A model generated the notes under the pieces. The model searched no databases. It worked only from the letters and a program-made list of their open reading frames with translations, and had not been told where the DNA came from. Source: Rhodoplanes sp. (GTDB lineage: Bacteria; Pseudomonadota; Alphaproteobacteria; Rhizobiales; Xanthobacteraceae). From it: DNA of 33,566 nucleotides. Positions 7,591-15,439 of the stretch are shown here, one piece after another (the first letter of the stretch is position 1; each line of letters begins with the position of its first letter). The translations under genes and the position numbers were made by a program. The stretch lies in the NCBI RefSeq assembly GCF_013377085.1, contig NZ_JACAAX010000059.1, positions 1 to 33,566 of the forward strand. The letters are read 5' to 3'.

Positions 7591-7962
7591 TCAGAATCCG
7601 AAGCCGAGGGGGCCGGCCCTGCCCTGTCGAACGACGGCACCGACCGCTGTCTCGCCGAGACTGCCGATCTGGTCGGTCAGCACCTTCATCTGGCGCTGAA
7701 AATATTCGGCCTGGATCGTCAGGACGTCCTGCACGTCCCTGGCCAGCATCAGGCTTTGGGCGAAATCGAAGGCGGAGCCGATGTTGCGTTCGGCATGCCT
7801 CAGCGCCTGCTGGCCCAGCTCGATCCCGACCAGGGCCGGCGTCGCGCTGATGCTGTCCTGAAGGCGGTCGAAATGGTCGCTGACGAACGAATGGACCTGA
7901 CCGAGGCTCCGTGTCGCCACCTCCTGCGTGGCACCCATCTTGAAGGCGATCGAGGTGTACAT
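7591..7962 (-). CDS. Phasin family protein
   Basis: The product is 123 aa, fitting the phasin_2 family that coats polyhydroxyalkanoate granules. It is predicted to be almost all helix. The diagnostic stretch is NIGSAFDFAQSLMLARDVQD followed by a hydrophobic/Gln-rich helix with FQRQMKVL and a Gly-rich end. The start is set at MYTS (7962) with AAGGGA seven bases upstream; the frame is open further upstream, but that part is Arg/Cys-rich and unlike the family. No PHA synthase or depolymerase gene is nearby, so the gene is isolated as phasins often are. Family assignment rests on sequence pattern only. Confidence 0.8.
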   Translation of the reverse strand: MYTSIAFKMGATQEVATRSLGQVHSFVSDHFDRLQDSISATPALVGIELGQQALRHAERNIGSAFDFAQSLMLARDVQDVLTIQAEYFQRQMKVLTDQIGSLGETAVGAVVRQGRAGPLGFGF

Positions 7963-8273
7963 GGTCGGATCCCTTGCTGCACGAAGCCCGCGGCCGATGT
8001 CCGCCGCTCGCCACTGCCGAGACGCAACTGCTCGCCCGAACCAGCATCGGCGAACAAACCCGACAAGGGAAGTCAGGCTAGCACGGTGCGACAACGTGTT
8101 CGCATCAGGAGTGCGACCTAAGGGATGTCCCTCAGCGGTGCGGTTCGGGCGTCGCCGGGTGGCGGCTCGTGCGGCGACCGACGGTCCGCCCGCCGAGGCC
8201 GTGATCCGGCGCTGGCGCGATCCGGCCGGCCGGCTCGATCAGCCGCGCCACCGGCCGGCGGCGAGCCGCGCTC
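7963..8273. other. Non-coding gap upstream of the phasin gene
   Basis: About 310 bases separate the phasin start from the cytochrome stop, both on the minus strand. The gap must hold the phasin promoter and the cytochrome transcript end. Only a small palindrome (AGGGA-TG-TCCCT at 8121-8132) stands out; no T-run follows it. No coding signal is seen on either strand. Confidence 0.35.
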
Positions 8274-8648
8274 TCAATGCGGCGCGAGGCTTTTGATGTA
8301 GGCGGCGAGATCGGCCGCCTCGGCGCGCGTCAGGCTCATGTCGGGCATCCGCGGATGCGGATCGAGCAGGAACAGCGCGAGCAGCCCCGCGTCGAAGCTG
8401 TTGCGCCGCGCGATCGCCATGAACGGCGTCGCCTCGCCGGTCGCCTGGGTCTGGTCCGCCGCGGTGACGTGGCAGGTGGCGCACCAGCGTCGCGCGATCT
8501 CGGCGCCGCGGGCCGGATCCGGCGCGGGCGTCAAGCCCGGGCGCGGCTCGATCTGGGCGAGCGCGGCACTCGCCGCCAGGCCGACCACGACGACAGCGGC
8601 AAAGACGGCGCGGAGAGCGAAAGCGCAGGCAGGCGAGCGAGGCGGCAT
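8274..8648 (-). CDS. Small periplasmic c-type cytochrome
   Basis: The product is 124 aa with an N-terminal signal peptide (basic MPPR start, Ala/Val-rich core, cleavage after ALAQ near residue 32). One heme-binding CATCH motif lies at residues 56-60, and a likely axial Met lies in the PRMPDMSLT stretch about 40 residues later, before a final helix DLAAYIKSL. This is the class I monoheme fold, exported by Sec and matured by the Ccm system. The frame is open to 8699, but starting there would place a long non-basic extension before the signal. No oxidase or dehydrogenase lies adjacent, so its electron partner is unknown. Confidence 0.88.
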   Translation of the reverse strand: MPPRSPACAFALRAVFAAVVVVGLAASAALAQIEPRPGLTPAPDPARGAEIARRWCATCHVTAADQTQATGEATPFMAIARRNSFDAGLLALFLLDPHPRMPDMSLTRAEAADLAAYIKSLAPH

Positions 8649-8788
8649 GGAGCAATCCCGGAGCGGCGCGACGGCCTGAAGGACACGATTCACAATCATG
8701 GGACGAAGAATGACGCGACGGCGCCGGCTTGTCGCGCGAATTTCGCGTCGGTGGTCCGGGGCCGCAGGCCGGCCGGACAGGAGCCGGC

Positions 8789-9934
8789 CTAGCGGGCCAA
8801 CAGCTCGATCTCGCCGTCGACCCCGGTGATCACCTTGAACTCGCGCTCGAAGGTGCGCCCTTCGTTGCGGGCGATGGCGCGGTAGTCGCCCTCGGCCAGC
8901 ACGACGCGCGGGAAGGCGCCGACGGTTTCCTTGATGACGTCGCCGCCCGGCGTCAGCACGGTCCAGCTCGTGTTGGCGAGCGCCTCGCCGCCGCGGTCGG
9001 AGACCAGCTTGAGCATGATCATGGCGGCCCGGTGCGTCACCGTGATGTCGGTGAGCTTGCCGGGCTGCACCCGGATGTCGGAACGCACCACGGCGTTGCT
9101 GTCGCCGTAATTGGAGACGATGTGATACGTGCCCTCGGGCACCACGACGACGTCTCCGGTGGCCACCGCCGAGGCGACTTGGCGCTTGTCGCCCGGCTCG
9201 AACTGGCTGCCGCGGAAGATGTCGAAGGCGATCTGCCCGTTCGGGATGCGCACGTCGCCGACCCGGCCCTCGATGCGCAGGCCGCCGGCCGGCAGGTCGA
9301 ACACCTCACGCACCGGCTCGTTGCGCAAATGCACGGTCTTGGCCGCGCTGGCGAGCCCGAAGGCGACATGCACCACATAGTCGCCGGGCGGCAGCGCCAG
9401 ATTGGGCGTCGCGCTGCGGTCCTCGCGCAGCGGCCGGAAGGCGCCGGTGATGTCGGGCCGCACCGGATAGATCCGCCACACCACGCCACCATTGACGGGG
9501 GCGCTGTCGCGGCCGTAGCGGGCCGAGAGCGTCAGCGGAATGTCCTTCGGGGCCGCCGGCGTGATGGTGGTGGCGGACGGCGGCAGCGCGGCGGTGGCGG
9601 CCGGACCGGCCGGAACCTGGGACGGCGGCGCGCCCGGGGGCGGCACCAGGGTCTGCATCACGGGGGCGGGCGGGCTCGGCACCCCGCCTCCGCCGCCGGG
9701 AGACATCAGGCTCGCCCCGGGGGCGGGCGGCTGCTGGCCCGGGCTCATCAGACCGCTGAAGGGCAGCGAGTTCACGAATCGCTGCATCGCCCCGACGATC
9801 GCCTGCTCAGGGCGGTTCTGGGCGGCAGCGGGAAGCGGGAGGACAGCGACGCAGAGAAGCGCAGCGGCGACGGCAAGGCGCGTCACGCCGGCGACACCGA
9901 GGCCACGGTTCGGCGAGCGGTCATACGACCGCAT
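8789..9934 (-). CDS. Secreted beta-rich protein with Pro-rich linker
   Basis: The product is 381 aa from the chosen ATG. It has a clear signal peptide (MRSYDRSPNR, then a hydrophobic core ending LPAAAQ near residue 39). After a short helix it has a Pro/Gly/Ala-rich low-complexity linker (about 59-127). The remainder is a series of beta-sandwich-like segments with repeated (P/A)xGDY or PEGTYH turns (LPPGDYVVHV, VPEGTYHIVS, LAEGDYRAIA), as in carboxypeptidase-regulatory or PEGA-like domains. No catalytic motif is seen. A periplasmic or cell-surface structural or adhesive role is possible. ATGs at 10006 and further upstream keep the frame open, but no start has a good ribosome-binding site. It diverges from the nitroreductase gene. 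Confidence 0.8.
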   Translation of the reverse strand: MRSYDRSPNRGLGVAGVTRLAVAAALLCVAVLPLPAAAQNRPEQAIVGAMQRFVNSLPFSGLMSPGQQPPAPGASLMSPGGGGGVPSPPAPVMQTLVPPPGAPPSQVPAGPAATAALPPSATTITPAAPKDIPLTLSARYGRDSAPVNGGVVWRIYPVRPDITGAFRPLREDRSATPNLALPPGDYVVHVAFGLASAAKTVHLRNEPVREVFDLPAGGLRIEGRVGDVRIPNGQIAFDIFRGSQFEPGDKRQVASAVATGDVVVVPEGTYHIVSNYGDSNAVVRSDIRVQPGKLTDITVTHRAAMIMLKLVSDRGGEALANTSWTVLTPGGDVIKETVGAFPRVVLAEGDYRAIARNEGRTFEREFKVITGVDGEIELLAR

Positions 9935-10174
9935 CACCGCGGCGCCCGCAGGCACCCGGCGCAGACCGGTCTCGTCTTGGATCGAGCCACCCCCTGCCCT
10001 GATCATGCCGGAGAGATACGCGCGCCTTTGAGGCAATTTCAAGCCGCACCGCCCTTTATCGACCGTCTTGCGTGTGGTAGCGGGCACGCCTGACGACGCC
10101 GTGCGGCGCCGTCCCGCGCGTCGGCCCGGCGCGCCGAGCTTGTTGCATTGCCGCGCTCTGGGAGACATTTTGCC

Positions 10175-10744
10175 ATGCCGGACGCCCTCGCGCTCCTCAA
10201 GACCCGCCGCTCCGTCAAGCCGGACCAGCTCACCGGCCCGTCACCGAGCGCCGAGGACATCGACACCATGCTGACGGTCGCGTCGCGGGTGCCGGACCAC
10301 GGCAAGCTCACGCCCTGGCGCTTCATCCTGTTCGAGGGCGACCACCGCGAGGAGGCCGGCGCCGCCATCGCCTCCGCCTTCGCGGCGAAATACGCCGACG
10401 CGACCGGCGACCAGCTCGTCTTCGAGAGCGGCCGGCTCGCCCGCGCGCCGCTGGTGATCGCCGTGGTGAGCAGCGCCTTACCGGGCCAGAAGGTCCCCGA
10501 ATGGGAGCAGCAGCTCTCGGCCGGCGCCGCCGCCATGAACCTGCTGCACGCCGCCGCCGCGCTCGGCTATGCGGCCTGCTGGATCACCGAGTGGTACGCC
10601 TACGACCGCCAGGTGATGAAGGCCTTCGGCCTGGAGCCGCACGAAAAGTTCGTCGGCTTCGTGCATGTCGGCCATTTCCCCGGCACGCCCGAGGACCGGC
10701 CGCGCCCGGCGCTCGCCGACATCGTCACCCGCTTCGAGTCCTGA
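10175..10744 (+). CDS. Nitroreductase family protein (YdjA-like)
   Basis: The product is 189 aa, the usual length for the single-domain FMN-dependent nitroreductase group. The N-terminal TRRSVKP provides the FMN-phosphate Arg/Ser contacts. SRVPDHGKLTPWRF at about residues 40-53 is the characteristic YdjA-type segment, and LGYAACWITEWYAYD near residue 140 carries the Gly/Trp positions over the flavin. It would reduce nitro or quinone-like compounds with NAD(P)H in the cytosol; the real substrate is unknown. GGGAG lies about ten bases before the ATG. An upstream TTG at 10148 is in frame but less likely. It is transcribed alone, divergent from the secreted-protein gene. Confidence 0.92.
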   Translation: MPDALALLKTRRSVKPDQLTGPSPSAEDIDTMLTVASRVPDHGKLTPWRFILFEGDHREEAGAAIASAFAAKYADATGDQLVFESGRLARAPLVIAVVSSALPGQKVPEWEQQLSAGAAAMNLLHAAAALGYAACWITEWYAYDRQVMKAFGLEPHEKFVGFVHVGHFPGTPEDRPRPALADIVTRFES

Positions 10745-11154
10745 CCCGCGGCAGCGCCGCCGACGGCGTCCCGGCCGGCGCGGGCCGTGCCCTGCCCGGC
10801 CAGGACGCCGATTCGCGCCGCCCCGCCGGCTACATTACAAAGGCGTAATTGTTTGCGGTGCCGACGCATTCGCCTGCCATTGCGCTGACGCACGCACGTA
10901 TTTGCGCCGCAGCAACGGCCGCCATGCCATAGCCACTGTTTCGACATCTAGTGTGGCTCCGGCGAATACTTTTCGGCCACTTTGTGGCTCCCATATTTTA
11001 CCGATCGATTATTTCAAGCGCAGCCAAATGCACCTTTTGTTGATTGGCCAAGCGCCGTGCTGCAACGCACATGTCGACCCGACGGACAACGACACCCCCG
11101 ATCCACGGCGACGACCTGTCCGTCTGCGGCGCCGACCCCTGGAGAACAACAACC
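10745..11154. other. 410-base non-coding region with short inverted repeats
   Basis: No frame shows convincing coding. From about 10830 the base composition becomes more AT-rich, as in promoter regions. It holds ATTAC-N6-GTAAT at 10834-10849, and further on several AGCCAC/GTGGCT motifs including the tight hairpin GCCAC-TTT-GTGGC near 10976-10988. These could be an operator and a structured leader for the small exported protein gene downstream, or an unannotated small RNA. No transcription start can be fixed by eye. Confidence 0.3.
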
Positions 11155-11421
11155 ATGTCGACCATCATCCGCTCGAACACGACCCGTTTCGCCATCGCCA
11201 CCGTCCTGACGCTCGCCACCGCCACGGGCGCGCTCGCCGCCTCGCGGGGCGAGAACGCCCAGGCGGCCCGTGAGGCCGCAGCGCTGCGCAACCAGGCCGC
11301 CTACGGCGCCTATGCGGCGGCGCCCGCCCCGGTCCTCGGCGGCAGCGTCTACGCGCCGCAGACCTATTCGGTGCAGGCCGATGGCCAGTATCTCGACCAG
11401 GCCAAGGGCCACATCGACTGA
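11155..11421 (+). CDS. Small exported protein of unknown function
   Basis: The product is 88 aa. A Sec signal peptide covers about residues 1-26 (STIIRSNTTRF basic start, hydrophobic core, cleavage around GALAA). The mature part is only about 60 residues, Ala/Tyr/Gln-rich, without cysteines, and ends in a charged tail (DQAKGHID). TGGAGA precedes the ATG; the frame extends to 11044, but the signal peptide defines the start. A strong terminator hairpin follows at 11468. Similar short Ala/Tyr-rich secreted proteins occur in Bradyrhizobium relatives, but I do not recognise a named family. Confidence 0.7.
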   Translation: MSTIIRSNTTRFAIATVLTLATATGALAASRGENAQAAREAAALRNQAAYGAYAAAPAPVLGGSVYAPQTYSVQADGQYLDQAKGHID

Positions 11422-11467
11422 CCAGTCGAACGCACCCGCTCGAACGCGACTGAGCGATAATCCTGCT

Positions 11468-11503
11468 CCGAGGCCGGCGTCCGCGCCGGCCTCGGACTCT
11501 TTC
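11468..11503 (+). terminator. Rho-independent terminator after the small exported protein
   Basis: CCGAGGCCGGCG and CGCCGGCCTCGG form a perfect 12-bp stem with a TCCG loop at 11468-11495, followed by ACTCTTTC. The T-run is interrupted, but the stem is very stable. It lies 47 bases after the stop codon of the exported protein gene. Confidence 0.75.
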
Positions 11504-11878
11504 AAGACCCGACCGTGATGACGCGGCGCCGCTCCTTGCGCCCCGTATCTGCGGCGCCCCCTCTGACTCCCCCGTGCTGAACCGAGCCCACCCCCGGCAA
11601 GGCGCCGTCCGACGTCCGGCGGGTTCGCCGCGCCCATCGGCATCGCCCAACGCATTTTTCGTCCCGCGATGCGCTCTTCTCGCTCCGTGGCATGTCGTTA
11701 CGGCACGCTCGGCGAGTCGTGATCTCAATTATTCGAAGTGATCAGTTCTGCTCAGACCAGACTGGACGATCGGCGTCATCATCACAAGTTCAGGTCAGCG
11801 TCGTCTTCTTATGCTCTTCTCGCCGAGAGGATCGCAGACGTGGGCGGAACTGTCGATTTCGACTTGAAGAGGTTCATG
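11504..11878. other. Non-coding gap before the second small exported protein
   Basis: About 375 bases with no ORF of convincing codon use. The part from about 11700 is AT-richer (for example TCTCAATTATTCGAAGTGAT) and is probably the promoter and leader of the gene at 11879. I looked for a GGAAC-N16/17-CGTT general-stress (EcfG-type) promoter and found GGAAC at about 11847 but no matching second half. Confidence 0.3.
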
Positions 11879-12157
11879 ATGAAAACCCTTGCTCACGCCG
11901 TTCTTGCCCTCGCGCTCGTGGCCGGATCAGCCGCTTTCGTGGTCCCTGTCGCTCCTGCAAACGCGCAGGTGTCGATCGGTGTCGGCGAAGGCGGGCCGAG
12001 GGTCCATGTCGGCCCCAACAACGACGACCGCAGGTACCGCGGTGATCGCCGGCGGGGCTACGAAGGTCGCGCTCAAGGCGAGTGCCGCGAGGTGACGACG
12101 CGATCGCGGAGCCCCGACGGCTCGACGATCGTCAGGACCTCGCGTCGCTGCAATTAA
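11879..12157 (+). CDS. Small secreted basic protein of unknown function
   Basis: The product is 92 aa. The signal peptide runs to about residue 30 (MKTLAHAV, long Ala/Val core, cleavage after PANAQ). The mature part starts with V-S-I-G-V-G and a Gly-rich turn. It continues with an Arg/Asp/Tyr-rich segment (DDRRYRGDRRRGYEGR) and ends with two cysteines 28 residues apart (C64 in GECREV and the penultimate residue), which could form a disulfide. Two adjacent ATGs exist; the second (11879) has AAGAGG at proper spacing. I do not recognise a named family; small secreted proteins of this layout are frequent in Bradyrhizobium relatives. Confidence 0.7.
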   Translation: MKTLAHAVLALALVAGSAAFVVPVAPANAQVSIGVGEGGPRVHVGPNNDDRRYRGDRRRGYEGRAQGECREVTTRSRSPDGSTIVRTSRRCN

Positions 12158-12272
12158 CGACGCGCGGCTTTTTGGTGCGCCGCGCTCCGTCGCGGATGGA
12201 GATGACGGCCGGTTCGGTCGATCGGCCGCCAGACGGGGGGACAGACCATAACGAACTCGCAAGGAGCGTCTC

Positions 12273-12575
12273 ATGTCAGGTGAAAGTCTTCTCGTCATCC
12301 TGCTGGTCGGCCTGCTCGCTGGATGGCTGGCCGGTCAGATCATGCAGGGATCGGGGTTCGGGCTCATCGGCGATCTCGTCATCGGAATCCTCGGCGCCTT
12401 CATCGGGAGCTGGCTGTTTCCGCAAATCGGCGTCCGTCTCGGTGCCGGCCTCGTCGCGGCGATCGCCAACGCCACGCTCGGCGCGATTTTGCTGCTGCTG
12501 ATCATCGGCCTCGTTCGGAATGCAGGCGGCGGATGGCGGCGAAGCTGGGGCGGCGGTTGGGGTCGCCGTTGGTGA
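12273..12575 (+). CDS. GlsB/YeaQ/YmgE family stress-associated membrane protein
   Basis: The product is 100 aa. Three closely spaced hydrophobic segments (about 5-22, 28-48, 56-80) with the family pattern GLLAGWLAGQIMQG, then GLIGDLVIGILGAFIGSWLF, identify the transglycosylase-associated/YeaQ family. These are tiny inner-membrane proteins often induced by envelope or general stress; their biochemical role is unknown. The C-terminus is a Gly/Trp/Arg tail (GGGWRRSWGGGWGRRW), longer than in the shortest members. AAGGAG lies just upstream of the ATG. It follows the small secreted protein by 115 bp on the same strand and may or may not share a transcript. Confidence 0.93.
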   Translation: MSGESLLVILLVGLLAGWLAGQIMQGSGFGLIGDLVIGILGAFIGSWLFPQIGVRLGAGLVAAIANATLGAILLLLIIGLVRNAGGGWRRSWGGGWGRRW

Positions 12576-12664
12576 CGACGATCGCGGGCCGTCACGATCG
12601 CGGCATCGGGTGCGATGAACGGAGCGAATAGCTCCGCCGGCGAGGTGCGGCATGCGTGCGCCGC

Positions 12665-13519
12665 TCAGGCGCCGCAGCAGGACGGGCCGCAGCAGGCACC
12701 ATCTCGCGCGCCCGGCTTCACGGCGCGGATGAAGGCGCTGAAGAACTTGCCGTCGAGCTCGGCCGCGAGCGCATCGACATCGTGGCCCTTGCCGACCAGG
12801 AGGTCGCGGGCGTCCTCGACCTTGTAGACGCGGGTCGGCTCGATGGTGACGCCGTCGAAGCCGGCGGCGGCGAGCTTCGCGACATAGTCGGATTCGTCGA
12901 GCGCTCCGGCGAGGCAGCCGACCCACAGCAGCATGTCCTGGCGCAGCGCCGCCGGAATCGCGCCGCGGGTGACCACGTCCGACACGGCGAAGCGCCCGCC
13001 GGGCTTCAACACGCGAAACGCCTCGCGAAAGACCCGGTCCTTGTCGCCCGACAAATTGATCACGCAGTTCGAGATGATCACGTCGACCGAGCTGTCGGGC
13101 AGCGGAATGGCTTCGATCTCGCCTTTCAGGAACTCGACATTGTCGAGCCCCGCCTTGCGCTGGTTCTCACGCGCCAGCGCCAGCATCTCGTCGGTCATGT
13201 CGAGGCCGTAGGCCTTGCCGGTCGGCCCGACCCGGCGCGCCGACAGCAGCACGTCGATGCCGCCGCCGGAACCGAGGTCGAGCACGAGCTCGCCCGGAGC
13301 GAGCGCGGCCAGCGCCGTCGGGTTGCCGCAGCCGAGCGAGGCTGCGAGCGCCTCGGCCGGAACGCCCGCCGCCTCTCCGGCGCCGTAGAGATTGGTGGTG
13401 ATCGGATCGCAGCCGCCCCGCCCCGACGGGCCGCAGCACGCGCTGCCGCCACCGGCGACTTGCAGGGCCGCCTGCGCGTACTTCTCCCGTACGACATCCT
13501 TCACGTCAGGGTCGGTCAT
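12665..13519 (-). CDS. arsM: Arsenite S-adenosylmethionine methyltransferase
   Basis: The product is 284 aa. It methylates As(III) stepwise using SAM, giving methylarsenicals up to volatile trimethylarsine. The Rossmann-type SAM site is VLDLGSGGGIDV at residues 79-90. The three conserved arsenic-binding cysteines are visible at C64 (SLGCGNP), C152 (ISNCVINL) and C202 (WVGCLAGAL). Extra cysteine clusters lie at the N-terminus (ACCGPSGRGGC, 27-37) and the extreme C-terminus (ACCGPSCCG), common in bacterial ArsM. GGAG sits seven bases before the ATG. The frame extends to 13909, but the upstream part overlaps arsR antisense and is not coding. It diverges from arsR1 across 244 bp. Confidence 0.95.
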   Translation of the reverse strand: MTDPDVKDVVREKYAQAALQVAGGGSACCGPSGRGGCDPITTNLYGAGEAAGVPAEALAASLGCGNPTALAALAPGELVLDLGSGGGIDVLLSARRVGPTGKAYGLDMTDEMLALARENQRKAGLDNVEFLKGEIEAIPLPDSSVDVIISNCVINLSGDKDRVFREAFRVLKPGGRFAVSDVVTRGAIPAALRQDMLLWVGCLAGALDESDYVAKLAAAGFDGVTIEPTRVYKVEDARDLLVGKGHDVDALAAELDGKFFSAFIRAVKPGARDGACCGPSCCGA

Positions 13520-13723
13520 GGTCGTCTCCGTTCCGGCGGCATGGGCCGCTGCGTGTCCTGCTCCGTCATGGCCGGACCGGCGCGAACGCGCCGCGGCCCG
13601 GCCATCCATCTCGCGAAGACTGATGGACGCCGACCTTCGTTCGCACGCGACGGCCCAATGCCATCGGCACCGGACGCACGCTCCACGGGGCCGCCAATCC
13701 ACCATCGTCGTCGGAAGCAGTAT

Positions 13724-13755
13724 TTGCGCTTGCGCGCATATGCGCAAGTGATAAT
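13724..13755 (+). promoter_or_regulatory. Putative ArsR operator and promoter for arsR1
   Basis: CTTGCGC (13729-13735) and GCGCAAG (13742-13748) are perfect 7-bp inverted arms six bases apart, followed at once by GATAAT (13750-13755), a good -10 candidate. Transcription would then begin around 13760-13764, at or just before the arsR1 ATG. A repressor dimer on the arms would block polymerase, as ArsR/SmtB proteins do. It is also upstream of arsM on the other strand, at greater distance. Confidence 0.5.
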
Positions 13756-13763
13756 GTTCATTC

Positions 13764-14060
13764 ATGAGCGATGTCCTGACGATCCTGTCCGCCCTCGCCG
13801 AGCCGACCCGCCTCGCCGCCACGCGGCTGCTGTGGGACGGGCGCGAGCACTGCGTCTGCGAGCTGATGCAGGCGCTCGGCGCCAGCCAGTCGCGCATGTC
13901 GCGCCACATGGCGGCGCTGAAGGCCGCCGGCCTCTTTCTCGATCGCCGCGACGCCCAGTGGGTGCGCTATCGCCGCGCCCCCGACCTCTCGCCCGAGGTG
14001 GTGGCGCTGGTCGACGCGGCGCTGGCCGTGCCGGCACAACGGCAACGGAGCGCCGCATGA
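13764..14060 (+). CDS. arsR: ArsR family arsenic-responsive repressor (arsR1)
   Basis: The product is 98 aa, a small ArsR/SmtB winged-helix dimer. The As(III) site of the classical type sits at the start of the recognition region: C30-V-C32 in REHCVCELM. It is followed by the helix ALGASQSRMSRHMAALKAAGL (about 37-57) and the wing DRRDAQWVRYR. It should release DNA when As(III) binds the cysteines. No ribosome-binding site is visible, and the likely -10 is only about 9 bases before the ATG, suggesting a leaderless message. The stop overlaps the permease start (ATGA), indicating translational coupling. Confidence 0.93.
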   Translation: MSDVLTILSALAEPTRLAATRLLWDGREHCVCELMQALGASQSRMSRHMAALKAAGLFLDRRDAQWVRYRRAPDLSPEVVALVDAALAVPAQRQRSAA

Positions 14061-15115
14061 GCATCGCCTCCCCTGATCAGCATCCCGGCGCGCTTCGCAG
14101 TGCTGCCCCACGGATCGCCGCCGTCGCGGCCGCGCTGGTGCTGTGGGCCGCCCTCTATGCGAGCCTGCAGCCGGCCTCGGAGTGGATCGTCGCCCAGTTG
14201 CCGCTCGACCCGAAAAGCCCGCTCGGTCAGGCCATCGCGTTCTTCCTCTACGACACGCCCAAGGTGCTGATGCTGCTCACCCTGGTGGTGTTCGCCATGG
14301 GCGTGGTGCGCAGCTTCTTCTCGCCGGAGCGCACCCGCGCGCTTCTCGCCGGCCGCCGCGAAGGGCTCGGCAATGTCGCGGCCGCCGGCCTCGGCGTGTT
14401 CACGCCGTTCTGCTCTTGCTCGGCCGTGCCGCTGTTCGTCGGTTTCGTCTCGGCCGGCGTACCGCTCGGCGTCACCTTCTCGTTCCTGATCGCCGCCCCG
14501 ATGGTCAACGAGGTCGCGCTCGGCCTGCTGCTCGCCCTGCTCGGCTGGCAGGTGGCGCTCGCGTATCTGGGCTTCGGCCTGTTGATCGCGATCGTCGCCG
14601 GCGCCGTGATCGGCCGGCTGCATCTCGAGGGCTGGCTGGAGCCCTGGGTGCGCGAGCTGCGCACCGCGCCGGCCGACGTCGCGGCGCCCGACCTCACGGT
14701 CGCCGACCGCATCGACGCCGGCACCGAGGCGGTGCGCGACATCGTCGGCCGGGTGTGGCCGTGGGTGATCGCCGGCATCGCGGTCGGCGCCGGCATCCAC
14801 GGCTGGGTGCCGCAGGACCTGCTCGCCTCGATCATGGGGCGCGACGCCTGGTGGTCGGTGCCGGCCGCGGTGGCGATCGGCATCCCGATGTACTCCAACG
14901 CCGCCGGCATCGTGCCGGTGGTCGAGGCCCTGCTCGGCAAGGGCGCGGCGCTCGGCACCACGCTCGCCTTCATGATGAGCGTGATCGCGCTGTCGGCGCC
15001 CGAGCTCGTCATCCTGCGAAAGGTCCTCACCGTCCGCCTGATCGCCGTGTTCGTCGGCGTCGTCGGGCTCGGCATTCTCGCCGTCGGCTTCCTGTTCAAC
15101 GCCATGTTCGGCTGA
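14057..15115 (+). CDS. COG0701 permease (UPF0718/ArsP-like)
   Basis: The product is 352 aa, an inner-membrane protein with about eight to ten helices in two related halves around a soluble loop at about 205-235. The family signature TPFCSCSAVPLF lies at residues 116-127 with C119 and C121 exposed in the first half, followed by GFVSAGVPLGVTFSFLIAAPMVNE. The second half has IPMYSNAAGIVP. Members include ArsP, which exports trivalent organoarsenicals, and other permeases of unknown substrate, so the substrate here is not proven. Position between arsR1 and a CxxC protein, divergent from arsM, favours an arsenic or methylarsenic substrate. The start is the ATGA overlap with arsR1. A fused upstream frame is spurious. 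Confidence 0.85.
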   Translation: MSIASPDQHPGALRSAAPRIAAVAAALVLWAALYASLQPASEWIVAQLPLDPKSPLGQAIAFFLYDTPKVLMLLTLVVFAMGVVRSFFSPERTRALLAGRREGLGNVAAAGLGVFTPFCSCSAVPLFVGFVSAGVPLGVTFSFLIAAPMVNEVALGLLLALLGWQVALAYLGFGLLIAIVAGAVIGRLHLEGWLEPWVRELRTAPADVAAPDLTVADRIDAGTEAVRDIVGRVWPWVIAGIAVGAGIHGWVPQDLLASIMGRDAWWSVPAAVAIGIPMYSNAAGIVPVVEALLGKGAALGTTLAFMMSVIALSAPELVILRKVLTVRLIAVFVGVVGLGILAVGFLFNAMFG

Positions 15116-15133
15116 ATCTCCGGAGTTGCTCCC

Positions 15134-15370
15134 ATGAAGGATGTCAAGGTGCTCGGACCCGGCTGCAAGCGCTGTGTCGCCACGGCCGAGATGGTGCAGC
15201 ACGAGGCCGACAAGCTCGGCATCGCCGTCGCGGTCGAGAAGGTGACCGACTACGCAGCGATCGCGCGCTATGGGATCGCGGCGACGCCCGGCATCGTCAT
15301 CGACGGCAAGGTCGTCCATGCCGGCGGCCTGCCCAAGCCCGAGGACGTCGCCGCCTGGCTGGCGGCGTAG
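15134..15370 (+). CDS. Small thioredoxin-like CxxC protein
   Basis: The product is 78 aa of the short thioredoxin/redox-active disulfide family. The active motif is C11-K-R-C14 in VLGPGCKRC, followed by the helix and by a cis-Pro position in ATPGIVIDGKVV. Such proteins are frequently encoded next to COG0701 permeases. A role in handing electrons or metalloid to the permease, or in keeping its CSC motif reduced, is inferred from this linkage. GGAG precedes the ATG and the gap to the permease is 18 bp, so the two are almost certainly co-transcribed. Confidence 0.9.
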   Translation: MKDVKVLGPGCKRCVATAEMVQHEADKLGIAVAVEKVTDYAAIARYGIAATPGIVIDGKVVHAGGLPKPEDVAAWLAA

Positions 15371-15396
15371 AGAGCAGCCCTTCGAGGCAGACGGGC

Positions 15397-15439
15397 TTGC
15401 CGATCGTCTATGATTCTATTATTCTGGAATTATGGAATC
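15397..15439 (+). promoter_or_regulatory. Promoter and operator overlapping the arsR2 start codon
   Basis: TTGCCG (15397-15402) and TATTCT (15420-15425) are spaced 17 bp, giving a start at or next to the A of the arsR2 ATG (15432). Over this lies an AT-rich inverted repeat: GATTCTATTATTC (15412-15424) and GAATTATGGAATC (15427-15439), matching at 11 of 13 positions around a TG centre. A repressor bound here would cover the -10, the start site and the start codon. The design implies a leaderless arsR2 transcript. Confidence 0.6.

Noticed and set aside
13520-13909. Upstream extension of arsM to 13909
   Set aside because: It crosses the divergent promoter and overlaps arsR1 antisense; ArsM proteins start near MTDPDVKD, where GGAG is well placed.
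12656-15115. One 819-codon frame that would fuse an arsM antisense segment, arsR antiphase codons and the permease
   Set aside because: Only the last 352 codons resemble a protein family; the permease starts at the ATGA overlap with arsR1 at 14057. No fusion exists.
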